Source of the DNA: Rheum nobile
Taxonomy: Eukaryota > Streptophyta > Magnoliopsida > Caryophyllales > Polygonaceae
Direction of reading: 5' to 3'
Assembly: GCA_027886185.1 (NCBI GenBank)
Contig: WOAB01000018.1
Coordinates: 1,302,001-1,366,000, forward strand
Length of the DNA stretch: 64,000 bases
Shown: positions 13,507-24,528 of the stretch, one piece after another
How the letters are laid out: every line of letters begins with the position of its first letter
Position numbering within the stretch: position 1 is the first letter of the stretch
Notes under the pieces: generated by a model
The model's input: only the letters and a program-made list of their open reading frames with translations
Database searches by the model: none
Told to the model about the DNA's origin: nothing
Made by a program: the position numbers and the translations under genes

Positions 13507-14061
13507 TCAACGGTGTGGTCGAATGAGGAGATGATGTCGTAGAGATTGGAAGCGAGCGGTGCCAACTGCCTTTGTGAATATGTCTGCGACTTGGTCAAGG
13601 GAGCGAACATGATGGACGACAAGGTCACCAGCCTGAACTTGCTCACTGACGAAGTGGTAGTCGAGCTTGATATGCTTGGACCGTTGGTGGAACATGGGAT
13701 TAGCAGTCAAGAACGTAGCACTAAGATTGTCGCATAGGATGATGGGAGGGCCAGTGAGCGGGGCACCCATTTCTTCAAGTAGTTGGCAGACCCAGATGAG
13801 TTCGGCAGCAGCGAACGCAATGGCACTGTACTCCGCTTCTGTATTGGATCGGGCCATAACTCGTTGTTTGCGTGAGAACCATGTGATGAGGTTGCCGCCA
13901 TAAAAAATAGAGAACTCGTGTTGTGATCGGCAATCATCGCGATCTGACATCCAACTTGCGTCAGTGAACGTGACTAGACGAGAGTCTGTGGCTTTCCCAA
14001 AGACGAGTCCGGAGGATACAATACCTTTGAGGTAGCGGATAATTCTTTTAACGACAGCCAA
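13507..14061 (-). pseudogene. copia RNase H (C-terminal part of pol)
   Basis: Reads through the copia RNase H domain: TFTDASWMSD (first catalytic Asp), SNTEAEYSA (Glu), LCDNLSA (second Asp), KHIKLDYHFV and the terminal VADIFTKA motif. It is one frame off from the upstream RT segment, with a frameshift close to 14050, so the polyprotein cannot be made whole from this copy. The domain is otherwise well conserved. Confidence 0.88.
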
Positions 14062-15932
14062 TGTAAGTCAGTTGGTTTGTGCATGAACTGACACACGCTG
14101 TTGACGACATAGGAAATCTCTGGGCGAGTGATTGTGACATACTGCAGAGCACCTACAATGTTGCGGTATAAGTGAGGATTGCTCATCGGATCACCAGCAA
14201 CAATGAGGCGGGATTCGGGTTCGGCCAGCGAAGAGATTGGCTTGGCACCTGACATATGGGAGCGATCCAAGATGTCACATATGTATTTTCGTTGAGAAAG
14301 AAGCACACCTGTGAGACTGCGATGAACTTCGATCCCAAGAAAAAAATTGAGCGCCCCCAGATCTTTGAGAGAGAAGGCGTTGTTGAGGTGTCAGATGAAT
14401 TCTTCAACGAATTTGGTGTCGAAGCCGGTAATGATTAGGTCATCGACATACACGAGGACATAGGTCACCGCATAGCCTTGCCGTTTGATGAACATGGATG
14501 TGTCAGATTGACACGATCGGAAACTGGCTCGAGTGAGAGACTGTTGTAGCTTGTGAAACCATGCTCGTGGCGCTTGTTTGAGGCCATAGAGGGCCTTACG
14601 AAGACGACAGACAAAGGACGGCTTGTCAGGTGCAACAAACCCTTGTGGTTGATCCATGAACACGGTTTCAGCGAGATCACCATTAAGAAACGCATTGTTG
14701 ATGTCAACTTGACGAAGAGGCCAGCCGTTGGTGACAGCGATACTGAGCACAATCCGTATGGTTGTAGGTTTCACAACGGGACTGAAGGTGTCGAAGTAAT
14801 CTACGCCTTCTTCTTGATGGAAACCTTTGGCAACTAATCTTGCCTTGTACCGCTCAATTGATCCATCTGCTTTCTTCTTTATCCTATATACCCACTTACA
14901 CCCAACACCATTAGTTCCAGGAGACCTGGGAACTAGGTCCCAAGTCCTATTACGCATAAGGGCATCATATTCTAATTGCATCGCATGTTGCCAATTAGGG
15001 TTTTTTGTGGCTTGTATGAATAATTTTGGTTCAATTGGTAAAGAAGCATCAGTGGGAGAGGGATATTTAGTGGTAGTAAAAGGTTTTGGTTTGAGATTAC
15101 CAGTATGGGAGCGGGTCACCATTGTATGTTCTGAATCCGAGGGTGGACGAAAATAAGAGGGAGCTCCTGGGTAGTGGTCCATCGGTGGGGGAGACGGAGA
15201 CGCTGGTAGGGAAGGGTTTGGAGAGTTGTCGAGAATTGGTTCAAGAGATGGCGGTGTTGGGCTGTGAGCATACGGTGCTGGAGATGGAGGAGAGGGGTGT
15301 GCGGAAGGTGTGAAGCCAGCAGGCGGTGGAGGTGGATCAACAGAGGCAGCCTGCTGTAAGATATGGAGAGGAAGCATGGTTCTTGCATGGGAGACAACAT
15401 GGTTAGGAGAATTATGAGCAGAGTAAGGAAAAATTGTTTCATAAAAAATGGCATGACGAGCAATATACACCTTAGACGTAGGTACATGAAAATAGACGTA
15501 CCCTTTGTGTTTGGGACTGTAACCAATGAAAATTCAAGGAATAGACCGAAATTCTAACTTGTTTTGATTATATGGGAGAATGAATGGGAAACATAGACAA
15601 CCAAAAGATTTTAAAAAGCCATAATCAGGTTTACGATTGTAAAGTCTTTCAAATGGGGATTTAAAATGCAGATTAGGTGTGATGGTCCCGTTGTTGAGAT
15701 AAACAACAGTGTGAAATGCATTTTCCCAAAATTGAGTAGGTAAGTTAGAATGAGCTAGGAGGGCTAAACCTTTTTCAATGACAGTACGATTTAGGCGTTC
15801 TGTAGAGCCATTTTGCTCTGGTGTGTAGGGGCAGGAGATGCGATGAATGATTCCATGAGACTCGAGAAATTTAGATACGGGTCTGTATTCTCCACCCCAA
15901 TTGGTTTGAAGGGCTTTGATTCTGGTGGAGAA
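14050..15932 (-). pseudogene. copia integrase C-terminus and reverse transcriptase
   Basis: A single frame covers the end of integrase (NWGGEYRPVSKF, PEQNGSTERLNRT), a Pro/Ser-rich linker, and the RT: WVYRIKKKADGS, RYKARLVAKGF, QVDINNAFLNG, ALYGLKQAPRAW and the catalytic YVDDLII. Three in-frame stops break it: TAG at about 15933, TGA at about 15532 and TGA at about 14391. All could come from single C-to-T or similar changes. The downstream frameshift near 14050 separates it from RNase H. Confidence 0.88.
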
Positions 15933-16514
15933 CTACGTTTCTATCATTTGCTTAAATAATAAGAATACCGAAAATACTTGAGATTTATTAGATAAGAAAT
16001 AAACCCAAATAAATTTAGTACAATCATCAATAAACGAAACAAAATAACGATGGCCGTTAATAGAAATAGAGGAGGCAGGGCCCCATACATCCGAGTGAAT
16101 TAAAGCAAAGGGAGTCGTTGATGACTCAAGTCGACTAGGTAGCGGTTGACGATGACTTTTACCTAGTTGACAAGAGCTACAGATAGACGACATTTTATTG
16201 GAGGAAAGAGGTAAAGCAGACTCAGAAACTAAACGACGCAAAATAGACTCATGAGGATGAGCCAAACGATGATGCCAACACTGTAGGGAAGTGCGTTCAC
16301 CAATAAAGATACGAGTAGGGGATAACCTGGAGGATTGAGACACGGATGAAGGAAGCCGATAAAGACCATTCTCAAGAACTCCTCTTAGTAGCGTCTGGCT
16401 CTGTAGATTCTTCACAAAGCAACAGTTTGGGTGAAATTCAAGATATGTGTTGTTATCACGAGACAATTTAGAAACAGAAATGAGGTTCTTTTGTATCTGT
16501 GGAACAAATAGCAC
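15933..16514 (-). pseudogene. copia GAG-pre-integrase and integrase core
   Basis: Contains the zinc-binding HHCC region (HHRLAHPHES ... CSSCQLGKSHRQP) and the start of the integrase catalytic core (IHSDVWGPAS, FIDDCTKFIWVYFL). The upstream boundary is a frameshift: the gag/protease frame ends at 16525 and this frame resumes at 16514. A TAG at the downstream end interrupts the same frame that continues to 14391. Confidence 0.88.
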
Positions 16515-16524
16515 ATTATGCAGT

Positions 16525-17664
16525 TTAATGGGCTAAATGCGAGATAGGAAGAGACTGACCATTACCAACCAGGACACCGTCACTACCATCATATGGATAA
16601 GTGATGGAGAGGCGGCCTAGGTCATTGGTGACGTGATGGGTGGCGCCAGAATCAAAGACCCAAGGATCATGAAGAGTTGATGGTGATGAAGTCGAGGCTG
16701 TATAGGCAGCCGGCAGTGGAGGATGTGGTTGTTGCTGCGAGGGCGGATGTTGCTGCTGCGAAGGAGAGTTAGAAGGGCGCCGAGTTGCAGGGAACTCGTT
16801 GGTGTTGTGGTGTTGAGAGCAGTTCTTCGCCTCATGCCCCATTCGATTGCAGATCTGGCACTTCGGACGAGTGGTTTCTGGGTGAGCAGCTACACCGGTA
16901 TTCGTCTTTTGACGACGACCACGCCCCCGAGCAGCAGTGTTAGCCTCAGGAACCGTGGATCTGAGTTTCGTGGACTCTTCCTCTAGACGTTGTTCCTCCT
17001 GGAGAAGAAGGTTCAACAATTCATCTGTGGAGATGTCATCTTTCTGCATAGAGAGGGCCGCCCGAAACGAGCCATAGGCAGACCCGGGGCCATAGATGAT
17101 ATATGCGACGAGGTCGGCATCGAGAATCACCACAAGACACTCCAGGAGGTTGTCAACAAGGGCTCGTTTCTTCTCAAAGTATCCGAGAATGGTAAGGAAG
17201 CCCTTGGGGAGCGTCTGGAGTTGTTGGCGGAGATGCATCTGGCGCGACTTTGTTTGAGCGTGAAACATACGCTCAAGAATAGACCATGCATCAGAAGCGG
17301 TGACGGCGCGAGCCACCAACCCTAGAAGAGGTGTGGTGAGAGTCGACCGTATCCAAATGAGTACCAACCGATCCTTGCGAACCCAGGTAGAGTACGCCGG
17401 ATTAGGAGCGGTGGTGGCCTGAGTTGTCTCCGTGGCAGCAACTGGAATGGTCATAGCCGGTGTAGCAGCAGGGTCAAGGCATGAGTCAAGATCATACGCC
17501 TCAAGAGCGGAACGAACAGTTCCACGCCAGAGAGAGTAGTTGGTGCGATCGAGTTTGATGGCTATGTTCGGAAAATGGAACATGGAGTCAGTGCCGGAAC
17601 TTGCAGCCATGGCTAAGAGTTGTGGTGAGTTGCCAGAGTTGGAGATATTTTCAGGGAGAGACAT
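16525..17664 (-). CDS. copia gag and protease
   Basis: A 379-residue frame from an ATG 26 nt inside the 5' LTR. It has a plant copia gag N-terminus (KLDRTNYSLWRGTVRSALEA), a CCHC zinc knuckle CQICNRMGHEAKNC, a Gln/Pro/His-rich linker and an aspartic protease start with the catalytic motif WVFDSGATHHVTND. This block has no stop until the frameshift at about 16525, so only gag and part of protease would be translated from this copy. Confidence 0.9.
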   Translation of the reverse strand: MSLPENISNSGNSPQLLAMAASSGTDSMFHFPNIAIKLDRTNYSLWRGTVRSALEAYDLDSCLDPAATPAMTIPVAATETTQATTAPNPAYSTWVRKDRLVLIWIRSTLTTPLLGLVARAVTASDAWSILERMFHAQTKSRQMHLRQQLQTLPKGFLTILGYFEKKRALVDNLLECLVVILDADLVAYIIYGPGSAYGSFRAALSMQKDDISTDELLNLLLQEEQRLEEESTKLRSTVPEANTAARGRGRRQKTNTGVAAHPETTRPKCQICNRMGHEAKNCSQHHNTNEFPATRRPSNSPSQQQHPPSQQQPHPPLPAAYTASTSSPSTLHDPWVFDSGATHHVTNDLGRLSITYPYDGSDGVLVGNGQSLPISHLAH

Positions 17665-17678
17665 TAGGATCGTGTTTT

Positions 17679-17690
17679 AGGCTGATACCA
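17679..17690 (-). promoter_or_regulatory. copia primer-binding site
   Basis: Minus strand TGGTATCAGCCT directly abuts the 5' LTR. The first nine bases match the initiator Met-tRNA 3' end complement used by most plant copia elements. Confidence 0.85.
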
Positions 17691-17899
17691 TGTAAAACTT
17701 ATGATATGATGGGAAAATATAATTTGCTCATTCTCATTAGACTGTACTTATAGGATTTACAAGATAGAGAATAGAGAACATAATCGAAAATCCTAGGAAG
17801 ATATGATTTGCAGAATTATATACTAACCATAAAAGATATACAAAGATTATAACAAGATAATCTTCCTAGAAACTAAAAGTTACCATACGTAACTTAACA
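17691..17899 (-). repeat. copia 5' LTR
   Basis: 209 bp, TGTAAAACTTATG to CTTAACA on the plus strand; about 97% identical by eye to the 13285 LTR. Confidence 0.92.
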
Positions 17900-18540
17900 C
17901 CACACCAGCCCACCCGCGGGACCGCCACGACCCACGACTCCACGAGTCCACTCGAATCGACCACGAGTCCAAACGAAGGCACCATATATCTCCATCTTGC
18001 TCTTGCTGAGTTACTGGTAATTATTTATTCATCTGTAAATTCCATATCTAAAATCTTGGCATCTTGTTGTAAATTGCTTGATTCTTGGCTTTCTGTTGTT
18101 GCCATGGGTCAACTAAATGATGCAAAATTTGCTCTCAAATGGCTCCAGTAGGCCGTAGAAGACGATGTTGTGTACTGCAATTGAAGCACTTAGCACTTGA
18201 ACTTGTAATAAAATCATATTGTGCTTGTATGAGCTGTACATTCCAGCTTAGGGGAAAAAATTGCAAAATCAATGAAATTGCTACTCATTGTCAATTTGTC
18301 ACCTGATAGTAGCATTGTAGGATTTGTCTTAGTATTTTGCCATCATTGTCACTTGATTGTATCCCTTTTAAAATTGGAGATAGGATAATTTAAAGTTTCA
18401 ACATATCAATTTAGGCAGCTTGATATCAAATTGGGGAGCCTCGTGTTTTGTTTTCATGTTCTAGATGAGTGGATGACTTCAAATTATGGCTTCTAAATTC
18501 TAATTAATTTCGTGTGTGTGGACAGTGGATGCATTTATTT
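17900..18540. other. Continuation of the element interrupted by copia; no gene
   Basis: GC-rich at first (CCACGAGTCC-type repeats), like the 13150-13284 sequence on the other side of the copia insertion, then AT-rich. No supported ORF. Confidence 0.35.
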
Positions 18541-18706
18541 CACTACTAGAATATGCTACAAATAACGACGTTTGTGCGTCGATGTTTATATAATGCGTCG
18601 AATTAAATTGACGCGGAGGAGGAACACGGGATACATTTTTCGACGCTTTTCAGCGTCTCAATGTTTCAACGGTTTTAGCTGTCGAGAGTTTAAAACACGC
18701 TTCGAA
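18541..18706 (+). mobile_element. CACTA element terminus (partial)
   Basis: Begins CACTACTAGAATATGC, the CACTACTAG terminus of plant CACTA/Spm-like elements. Short subterminal repeats with a GCGTCG or CGACGC core follow (about 18575-18650). The opposite end was not found; the Helitron at 18707 interrupts it. Confidence 0.65.
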
Positions 18707-19531
18707 TCTATATATCTATATACTAATACTAAAGCCGCAATTATCTCTCTTACGTGTCATTCATCTAAGTATGCCATGTCATCAAATAATTATGTATATT
18801 TACTTATTCACCCTTATTCTATTTATAATTTATTTTATCTTTTATTTATACAAATTTCCTAAATTATCACCCCAAAATACTTCTCATTGTACGTGATTAT
18901 ATATTATTTTTTCTTACACATATTACAACTTCAAATTATGTTAATTTCCTTGATTGGTCCACGAATTAATTTTTTTTACTTATAGAGTAGTTTTTTTTAT
19001 AAAGAATATGAAATATATTACTTTCCTTTTACTAATTTTATGTGTCACATACTTAATTAGGTTCCATAATATAATATGTATATAGATATGTATTTAGAAT
19101 ATAGATGGTCCGTAAATAGTTAACAATATAAGTTATACGGTTCATCCACCAACGTACATATAATTTCGCACTTACCAAAAACATTATTATCACACTTAAT
19201 TAGTGTTCATAATATAATACGTACATTGATAATCCCTAAACTCTATAATAAAGAATATAATATGTATATAGATATTATGCCAATCGAAATCTTAATTGTT
19301 ATTTTACCAAAATATTTCCCACTATACATGATACTATATTACTTTTTTTTACCCATATTTCAACTTTAAAATATATTAATTTTTTTTAATTAGCATCCAT
19401 GAATACTCTACAAGCAAAATATTTCTCATTATATATGATAATATATATTTTTTCTTACACATATTCCAACTTTAGAATATACATGACAGATATATATACA
19501 TGCCATATACTATACCACATATATATACATG

Positions 19532-19534
<3 letters not shown>

Positions 19535-19571
<37 letters not shown>
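19535..19571. repeat. (TA)n microsatellite
   Basis: Uninterrupted TA repeat inside the Helitron, flanked by CATGC-containing repeats. Confidence 0.9.
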
Positions 19572-19574
<3 letters not shown>

Positions 19575-20089
19575 TGCCATATACCACATATTTACATAAT
19601 AATGTGTTATTTCTGACGCATAAGATAGTAAGGCAAACTGAATAATTCTTCATAATTTAGTTGTAAATTTTTTACATGCCATATGAATGCTCTATTTTTT
19701 ATATTCATATAAGTCTAATATGTCTTTTTTATTATATTTAATTTATTTATTTGTATATATTTATGTAGGAACGATGTGATAAGTTGTACTATGTGGGATC
19801 GGTATGCTGGTCAATTTGCCCCTTACGTCAAATCTACAATAGAAGATTCAATTATTATTCAATTTGTCAAGCTCAGAAACTATCAAAGTATAAATACACC
19901 TATATACATGTTTGTTCATTTTCTTTTTGATTATTTTTAATCGTTTAAATTAAAAAAAGAGTTGTTATATGTATTTTCTCAAATCAATACAAGTTGGTCA
20001 ATGCACCGGTGGTGGAACTTGGATCATTATTAATGATCCCTTAATTCCATAAATTATTTACTTTAAGGAGAGATTAGTATTATGTTTAT

Positions 20090-21910
20090 GGGGTTTTTGC
20101 AGGAAACCACCCGTTATATGACCAATTTTGCATGAAACCACCCGTTATATCGATATTTATTTTAAACCACCCAATTATCTATCTCCGTTAACGCAAAGCC
20201 ACCCAGAGCCATTTGCCGTTTAAATTTATAAAATGTCCCCTTTGCCCTCGTGGCAAATATTACGAAATTGCCATTGTCTTCAACCTTGGGCTGACACTAT
20301 TCACGCGGACGCAATTCGGCTCGGTGGTGGCTCGTCGGCGCGACTCCAGGTGCGAGACTATGGGGCTTTTGAAGGGGACGACAAGATGGTTCCAGTGGTG
20401 GCGTCAATTTCGTCCCTATTGAAGACGAGCTTATCGAATTTGTCGAATTTTCAATTCGACCGTAATGACGCGAATAAGATTTTGGGGGCAAAATCCCGGC
20501 ATTTTCGCGACATTTAACCCGAATTAATCCACCCATTAGATGCATATCAATCCCATCTTCAATGCCCATGAGTTAATTCGCCTAATCAGATCCAATGGAG
20601 CTGCAATTCCTCCATTGATGGACACGGTTGAAGCTCGCGCGCAGCAAGGAGGAGGGCGTGAGGTTGAAGATGGAGTTTTGGGGAACTTACACTTGTGCCC
20701 CTCAAGTTTTCGATTCGTGGCAAAAATGCCCTCTTCCACTTTTAACAAATTGCAAAAGAAATTAAGTATGGCTAAATTGATAAGAAAAATAACCTAAGTT
20801 TATTTTATCCTACGTTAAATTTTATATAATTTAAATTTGGGTTAAAATAAATATTATAAATTTAATATATTAATTTGGACAACTTTTGCAATTTGTTAAA
20901 AGTGGAAGAGGACATTTTTTCCACGAATCAAGTAGGGCTAAATTGATAAGAAAAATAATCTAAGCTTATTTTAGCATACGTTAAATTTTATATAATTTAA
21001 TTTTGGGTTAAAATAAATATTATAAATTTAATATATTAATTTGGACAACTTTTACAATTTGTTAAAAGTGGAAGAGGACATTTTTTCCACGAATCAAGTA
21101 GGGCTAAATTGATAAAAAAAATAACCTAACCTTATTTTAGCATACGTTAAATTTTATATAATTTAATTTTGGGTTAAAACAAATATTATAAATTTAATAT
21201 ATTAATTTGGATAACTTTTGCAATTTGTTAAAAGTGGAAGAGGGACGAATCGAAAACTTGAGGGGCACGAGTGTAAGTTCCTTAAGACTCCATATTCAAC
21301 CTCACGCCCTCCTCCTTGCCCACCTCCTTGCTGCGCGCGAGCTTCAACCGTGCCCATCAATGGAGGAATTGCAGCTCCATTGGATCCGATTAGGCGAATT
21401 AACTCATGGGCATTGAAGATGGGCATTGAAGATGGGATTGATATGCATCTAATGGGTGGATTAATTCGGGTTAAATGTCGTGAAAACGCCGGGATTTTGC
21501 CCCCAAAATCTTATTCGCGTCATTACGGTTGAATTGAAGATTCGACAAATTCGATAGGCTCGTCTTCAATAGGGACGAAATTGACGCCACCATTGGAACC
21601 ATCTTGTCGTCCCCTTCAAAAGCCCCATAGTCTCGCACCTGGAGTCGCGCCGACGAGCCACCACCGAGCCGAATTGCGTCTGTGTGAATAGTGCCAGCCC
21701 AAGGTTGAAGACAATGACAATTTCGTAATATTTGCCACGAGGGCAAAAGGGACATTTTATAAATTTAAACGACAAAGTGGACGACAAATGGCTCTGGGTG
21801 GCTTTGCATTAACGGAGATAGATAATTGAGTGGTTTAAAATAAATATCGATATAACGGGTGGTTTCATGCAAAATCGGCCATATAACGGATGGTTTCCTG
21901 CAAAAACCCC
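20090..21910. mobile_element. MULE-type element with ~680-bp terminal inverted repeats
   Basis: Arms 20090-20758 and 21215-21910 are near-perfect inverted copies beginning GGGGTTTTTGCAGGAAACC. An exact 9-bp target duplication TATGTTTAT (20081-20089 and 21911-21919) supports the Mutator superfamily. No transposase is encoded. The loop between the arms is a tandem repeat. Transcription across it would form a very long hairpin RNA. Confidence 0.88.
20770..21240 (+). repeat. 166-bp tandem repeat, about 2.8 copies
   Basis: Units start GGCTAAATTGATAAG at 20770, 20936 and 21102. Each carries an AT-rich body and ends with the GTTAAAAGTGGAAGAGG segment that also forms the inner edge of the TIR arms, so the array grew by repeating the arm edge plus loop. 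Confidence 0.88.
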
Positions 21911-22153
21911 TATGTTTATCTTAGTTTAAATTAATTATTTTAGCTACATATATTCACTATTAATCTTATATGATTATTTCTAAAGTCTTCATAGCTCTGA
22001 TGTTCATGCTGGTACAAAAAAATAACTCCAATTCCAAGTGAACCTTCATATTCTTTATCTGATTAATTCTTAGATATCGCATTGTTTAAGCCGATTGATG
22101 AGATTCTAGCAACAAGGTAATTTTATAAATCTATTTATATTTTGTTATTAATA

Positions 22154-22565
22154 GTTACAATATTTAATGTTAGAATATGATTGGTTTCCCTCCATGTTAT
22201 CTTATTTTGCAGCCATGTAAATGCATCACTATTGTTACGGTAGAGGACATTGATAACACTTTTGGATGATATTATCATTCGTGCAAGCAATGTAAAAAGA
22301 AGGTTCGACCCGAAGGGGATCAATTCCATTGCGGCAAATGTGAAAGCATTGTCAAATTCGTTACAATATTTAATGTTAGAATATGATTGGTTTCCCTCCA
22401 TGTTATCTTATTTTGCAGCCATGTAAATGCATCACTATTGCTACGGTAGAGGACATTGATAACACTTTTGGATGATATTATCATTCGTGCAAGCAATGTA
22501 AAAAGAAGGTTCGACCCGAAAGGGATCAATTCCATTGCGGCAAATGTGAAAGCATTGTCAAATTC
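22154..22565 (+). repeat. 206-bp tandem duplication of the RPA zinc-ribbon exon
   Basis: 22154-22359 and 22360-22565 are near-identical (only a few base differences seen). Each includes the intron end, acceptor AG and the zinc-ribbon exon. The first copy lost the downstream donor because the join falls inside the exon. Confidence 0.92.
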
Positions 22566-23819
22566 GTCATTCCTAGGTATTTATTGTAAACTTGAAATAA
22601 TATAAACATAATAATAATTGTATTATTATTCTAAAAATGCATTCATTGTAATGCAGGTTTAAGGTTACATTAGCAGTGAAAGATGATTCCGGCATGCCAT
22701 TTTTTGTTATATTTGATAGAGATGTCAAAAAGTGGGTTAACAAATCTGTAACTGAAATGCTGAAATCGACTGCTAAGGTATTAATTTATATACTTATTTT
22801 ATACATAAGTTATACAATATTTATAGTGTGCTATCATACATACATATTGTTTATTAAAAAATTAGCTTCGTTGTGTACCAAATTTGGCATGATATATAAT
22901 ACAACAAAAAAAACTACAATCATAAATGATACAACTTTGTAGGTATGTGATCAGGCAGTTGACTTGACCTGAATTTTAATGTGTATTACATAAATGTGTA
23001 AATGATGTGATGTGTATTACCATAAATGACCAACTTCATTTAAAAAATTAGGAGATTTTACTTTTATATTCATACTACATTATGTTCTTTGCCTAATTTG
23101 TCAAATACTTACCTTACTTTCTTTATTCTATTAAATCTATTTCCTAATGTACATGATATGGGTGATAGCAGCATGCATGAACAAATTAAAGTGTTCAGGA
23201 AGCTTTTTTTTATTCAGGATTGATGATGATGAGTTCAAGTTGTATGAACATAGTCGTGGTTTCATTGTTTCCAATATGACTGACTATCCAACTTTGATTG
23301 TTGAACTCAAAAAGTTGATTTCAGATACTCATGCATTTATTATATTGTTCCTATATAACATATATAACACAATATTATATATTTCATTAACTAATTACTT
23401 ATACACTTATATTTAATATTTCAGAACAATGTCGAACCTTTGTCGTTTGAGTCCGAACACTCCACTGTGTCGTCTAATGAAATGCTCACTCATTCCAAGC
23501 GCTCCAGTGACAACATATTGCTTGAAGACGATAATGAAGAAGATGATGCACAAGACTAACTTTCTACTTCACGTACCAAGAAATTGGTGAAGAAAGAGAA
23601 GGAGGACTAAGTGTGTTGCACATGACATACAAGTTATTAATTTTTTTTTGAAAATGGTAAAAATTATAATAAGAGAAGCGTAAGCTCAAGAGTACTGTAC
23701 AATAGACAAGTTATTAATTCTTATATAAGACTTATTTTATGGTTTCACTTTATCAACATTATTATTATACAATGTTTTCTTATTTTGGGGGATTTATTTG
23801 ATATTCATCATTATTATTA

Positions 23820-24340
23820 GGGAAATTCCTGTTGGTGCCCCTGAGTTTAGGGTTATTCATGTTGGTGTCCCACGATTAAGTTTTTTTCTGTTGGTACCCC
23901 TAAGGTTTTGGTTTGTTCGCTTTGTAACCGAAATTTTTCATATTCGTATCATTTCGATTCAAATTGATCAAATCGAAGCTCATTATTATGTTTCTTGACA
24001 TCAACTTAGTAGGATTCGACTCCTAAAACAATCAAATCCATACCCGAACCATTCCGATTTGAATTCTTAAAGTCGAAACGGGTTATTGCTTCGAAATTCA
24101 AATCGACATGGTTCGGACATGAATTTGAGTATTTTAGGAGTCAAATCTTACTAATTTGAGGGCGAGGAACACAATGGTAGACTTGGATTTAATCAATTTG
24201 AACTAGAATGGTACAAACATGAAAAAGTTTGATTACGAGGCAAACAAACCCAAACCTTAGGGACACCAACAAAAAAAAACTTAATCGTGGGACACCAATA
24301 GAAATAACCCTAAATTCAGGGGTACCAACAAGAATTTCCC
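23820..24340. mobile_element. MULE-type MITE, 9-bp TSD
   Basis: 521 bp with long inverted ends: GGGAAATTCCTGTTGGTGCC at the left and its near complement at the right. An exact 9-bp duplication TTATTATTA (23811-23819, 24341-24349) flanks it. No ORF. Inserted near the 3' end of the Helitron. Confidence 0.88.
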
Positions 24341-24528
24341 TTATTATTATATAACATTATTAGTGTTGAATTTTGTTGGTTTTAATTTATAATAATTAAT
24401 TAACATTATTTATTTAATATTATTACATACACTTCTTTATTAGGAAAACTCGTACAATGCACGGGACAATCTACTAGTTAATAACATAAAGTTTACAAGA
24501 ATTTTAATAAAATATTAAAAATTACAAA

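Larger units (their letters stand above)
13285..17899 (-). mobile_element. Ty1/copia retrotransposon with short LTRs
   Basis: Complete structure on the minus strand: LTRs of 209 bp at both ends, primer-binding site next to the 5' LTR, G-rich polypurine tract next to the 3' LTR, and gag, protease, integrase, RT and RNase H in copia order. The flanks read CCACG before and CCACA after, a 5-bp duplication with one mismatch. About six differences between the two LTRs are visible, so the insertion is fairly young. The coding region has three in-frame stops and two frameshifts, so this copy is not autonomous. Confidence 0.92.
19769..23559 (+). pseudogene. RPA1-like (replication protein A large subunit) gene, broken
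   Basis: Exons with good splice borders read as an RPA70-type protein. 19769-19887 encodes an OB-fold piece (TMWDRYAGQFAPYV). 22074-22116 is a short linker exon. 22213-22359 and 22419-22576 each encode a zinc ribbon (CKQCKKKV ... HCGKCES), as in the C-terminal Rep_fac-A domain. 22657-22777 encodes KDDSGMPFFVIFDRDVKKW. Later exons lie near 23165-23320 and 23425-23559, with an acidic end. RPA binds single-stranded DNA, and RPA-like genes recur in plant Helitrons. The gene is broken: both zinc-ribbon exons carry the same TGA (where FGWYY would be expected), the exon is tandemly duplicated, and a 1.8 kb MITE sits in an intron. The N-terminal domain was not found. Confidence 0.75.
18707..24478 (+). 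mobile_element. Helitron carrying an RPA1-like gene
   Basis: The 5' end reads TCTATATATCTATATAC and the 3' end reads CTCGTACAATGCACGGG...CTACTAGT at 24478, followed by T. That is the TC...CTAGT pattern with a short subterminal hairpin, inserted between A and T. The element carries exons of an RPA1-like single-strand DNA-binding protein, a common plant Helitron passenger, but no Rep/helicase was recognised, so it is non-autonomous. Two MULE-type MITEs (20090-21910 and 23820-24340) landed inside it later. Confidence 0.72.

Noticed and set aside
20213..20517. Open frames in the long-arm MULE element
   Set aside because: The same frames appear mirrored in the other arm with changes that do not preserve protein; no domain recognised. 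Possible captured sequence is noted as a finding instead.
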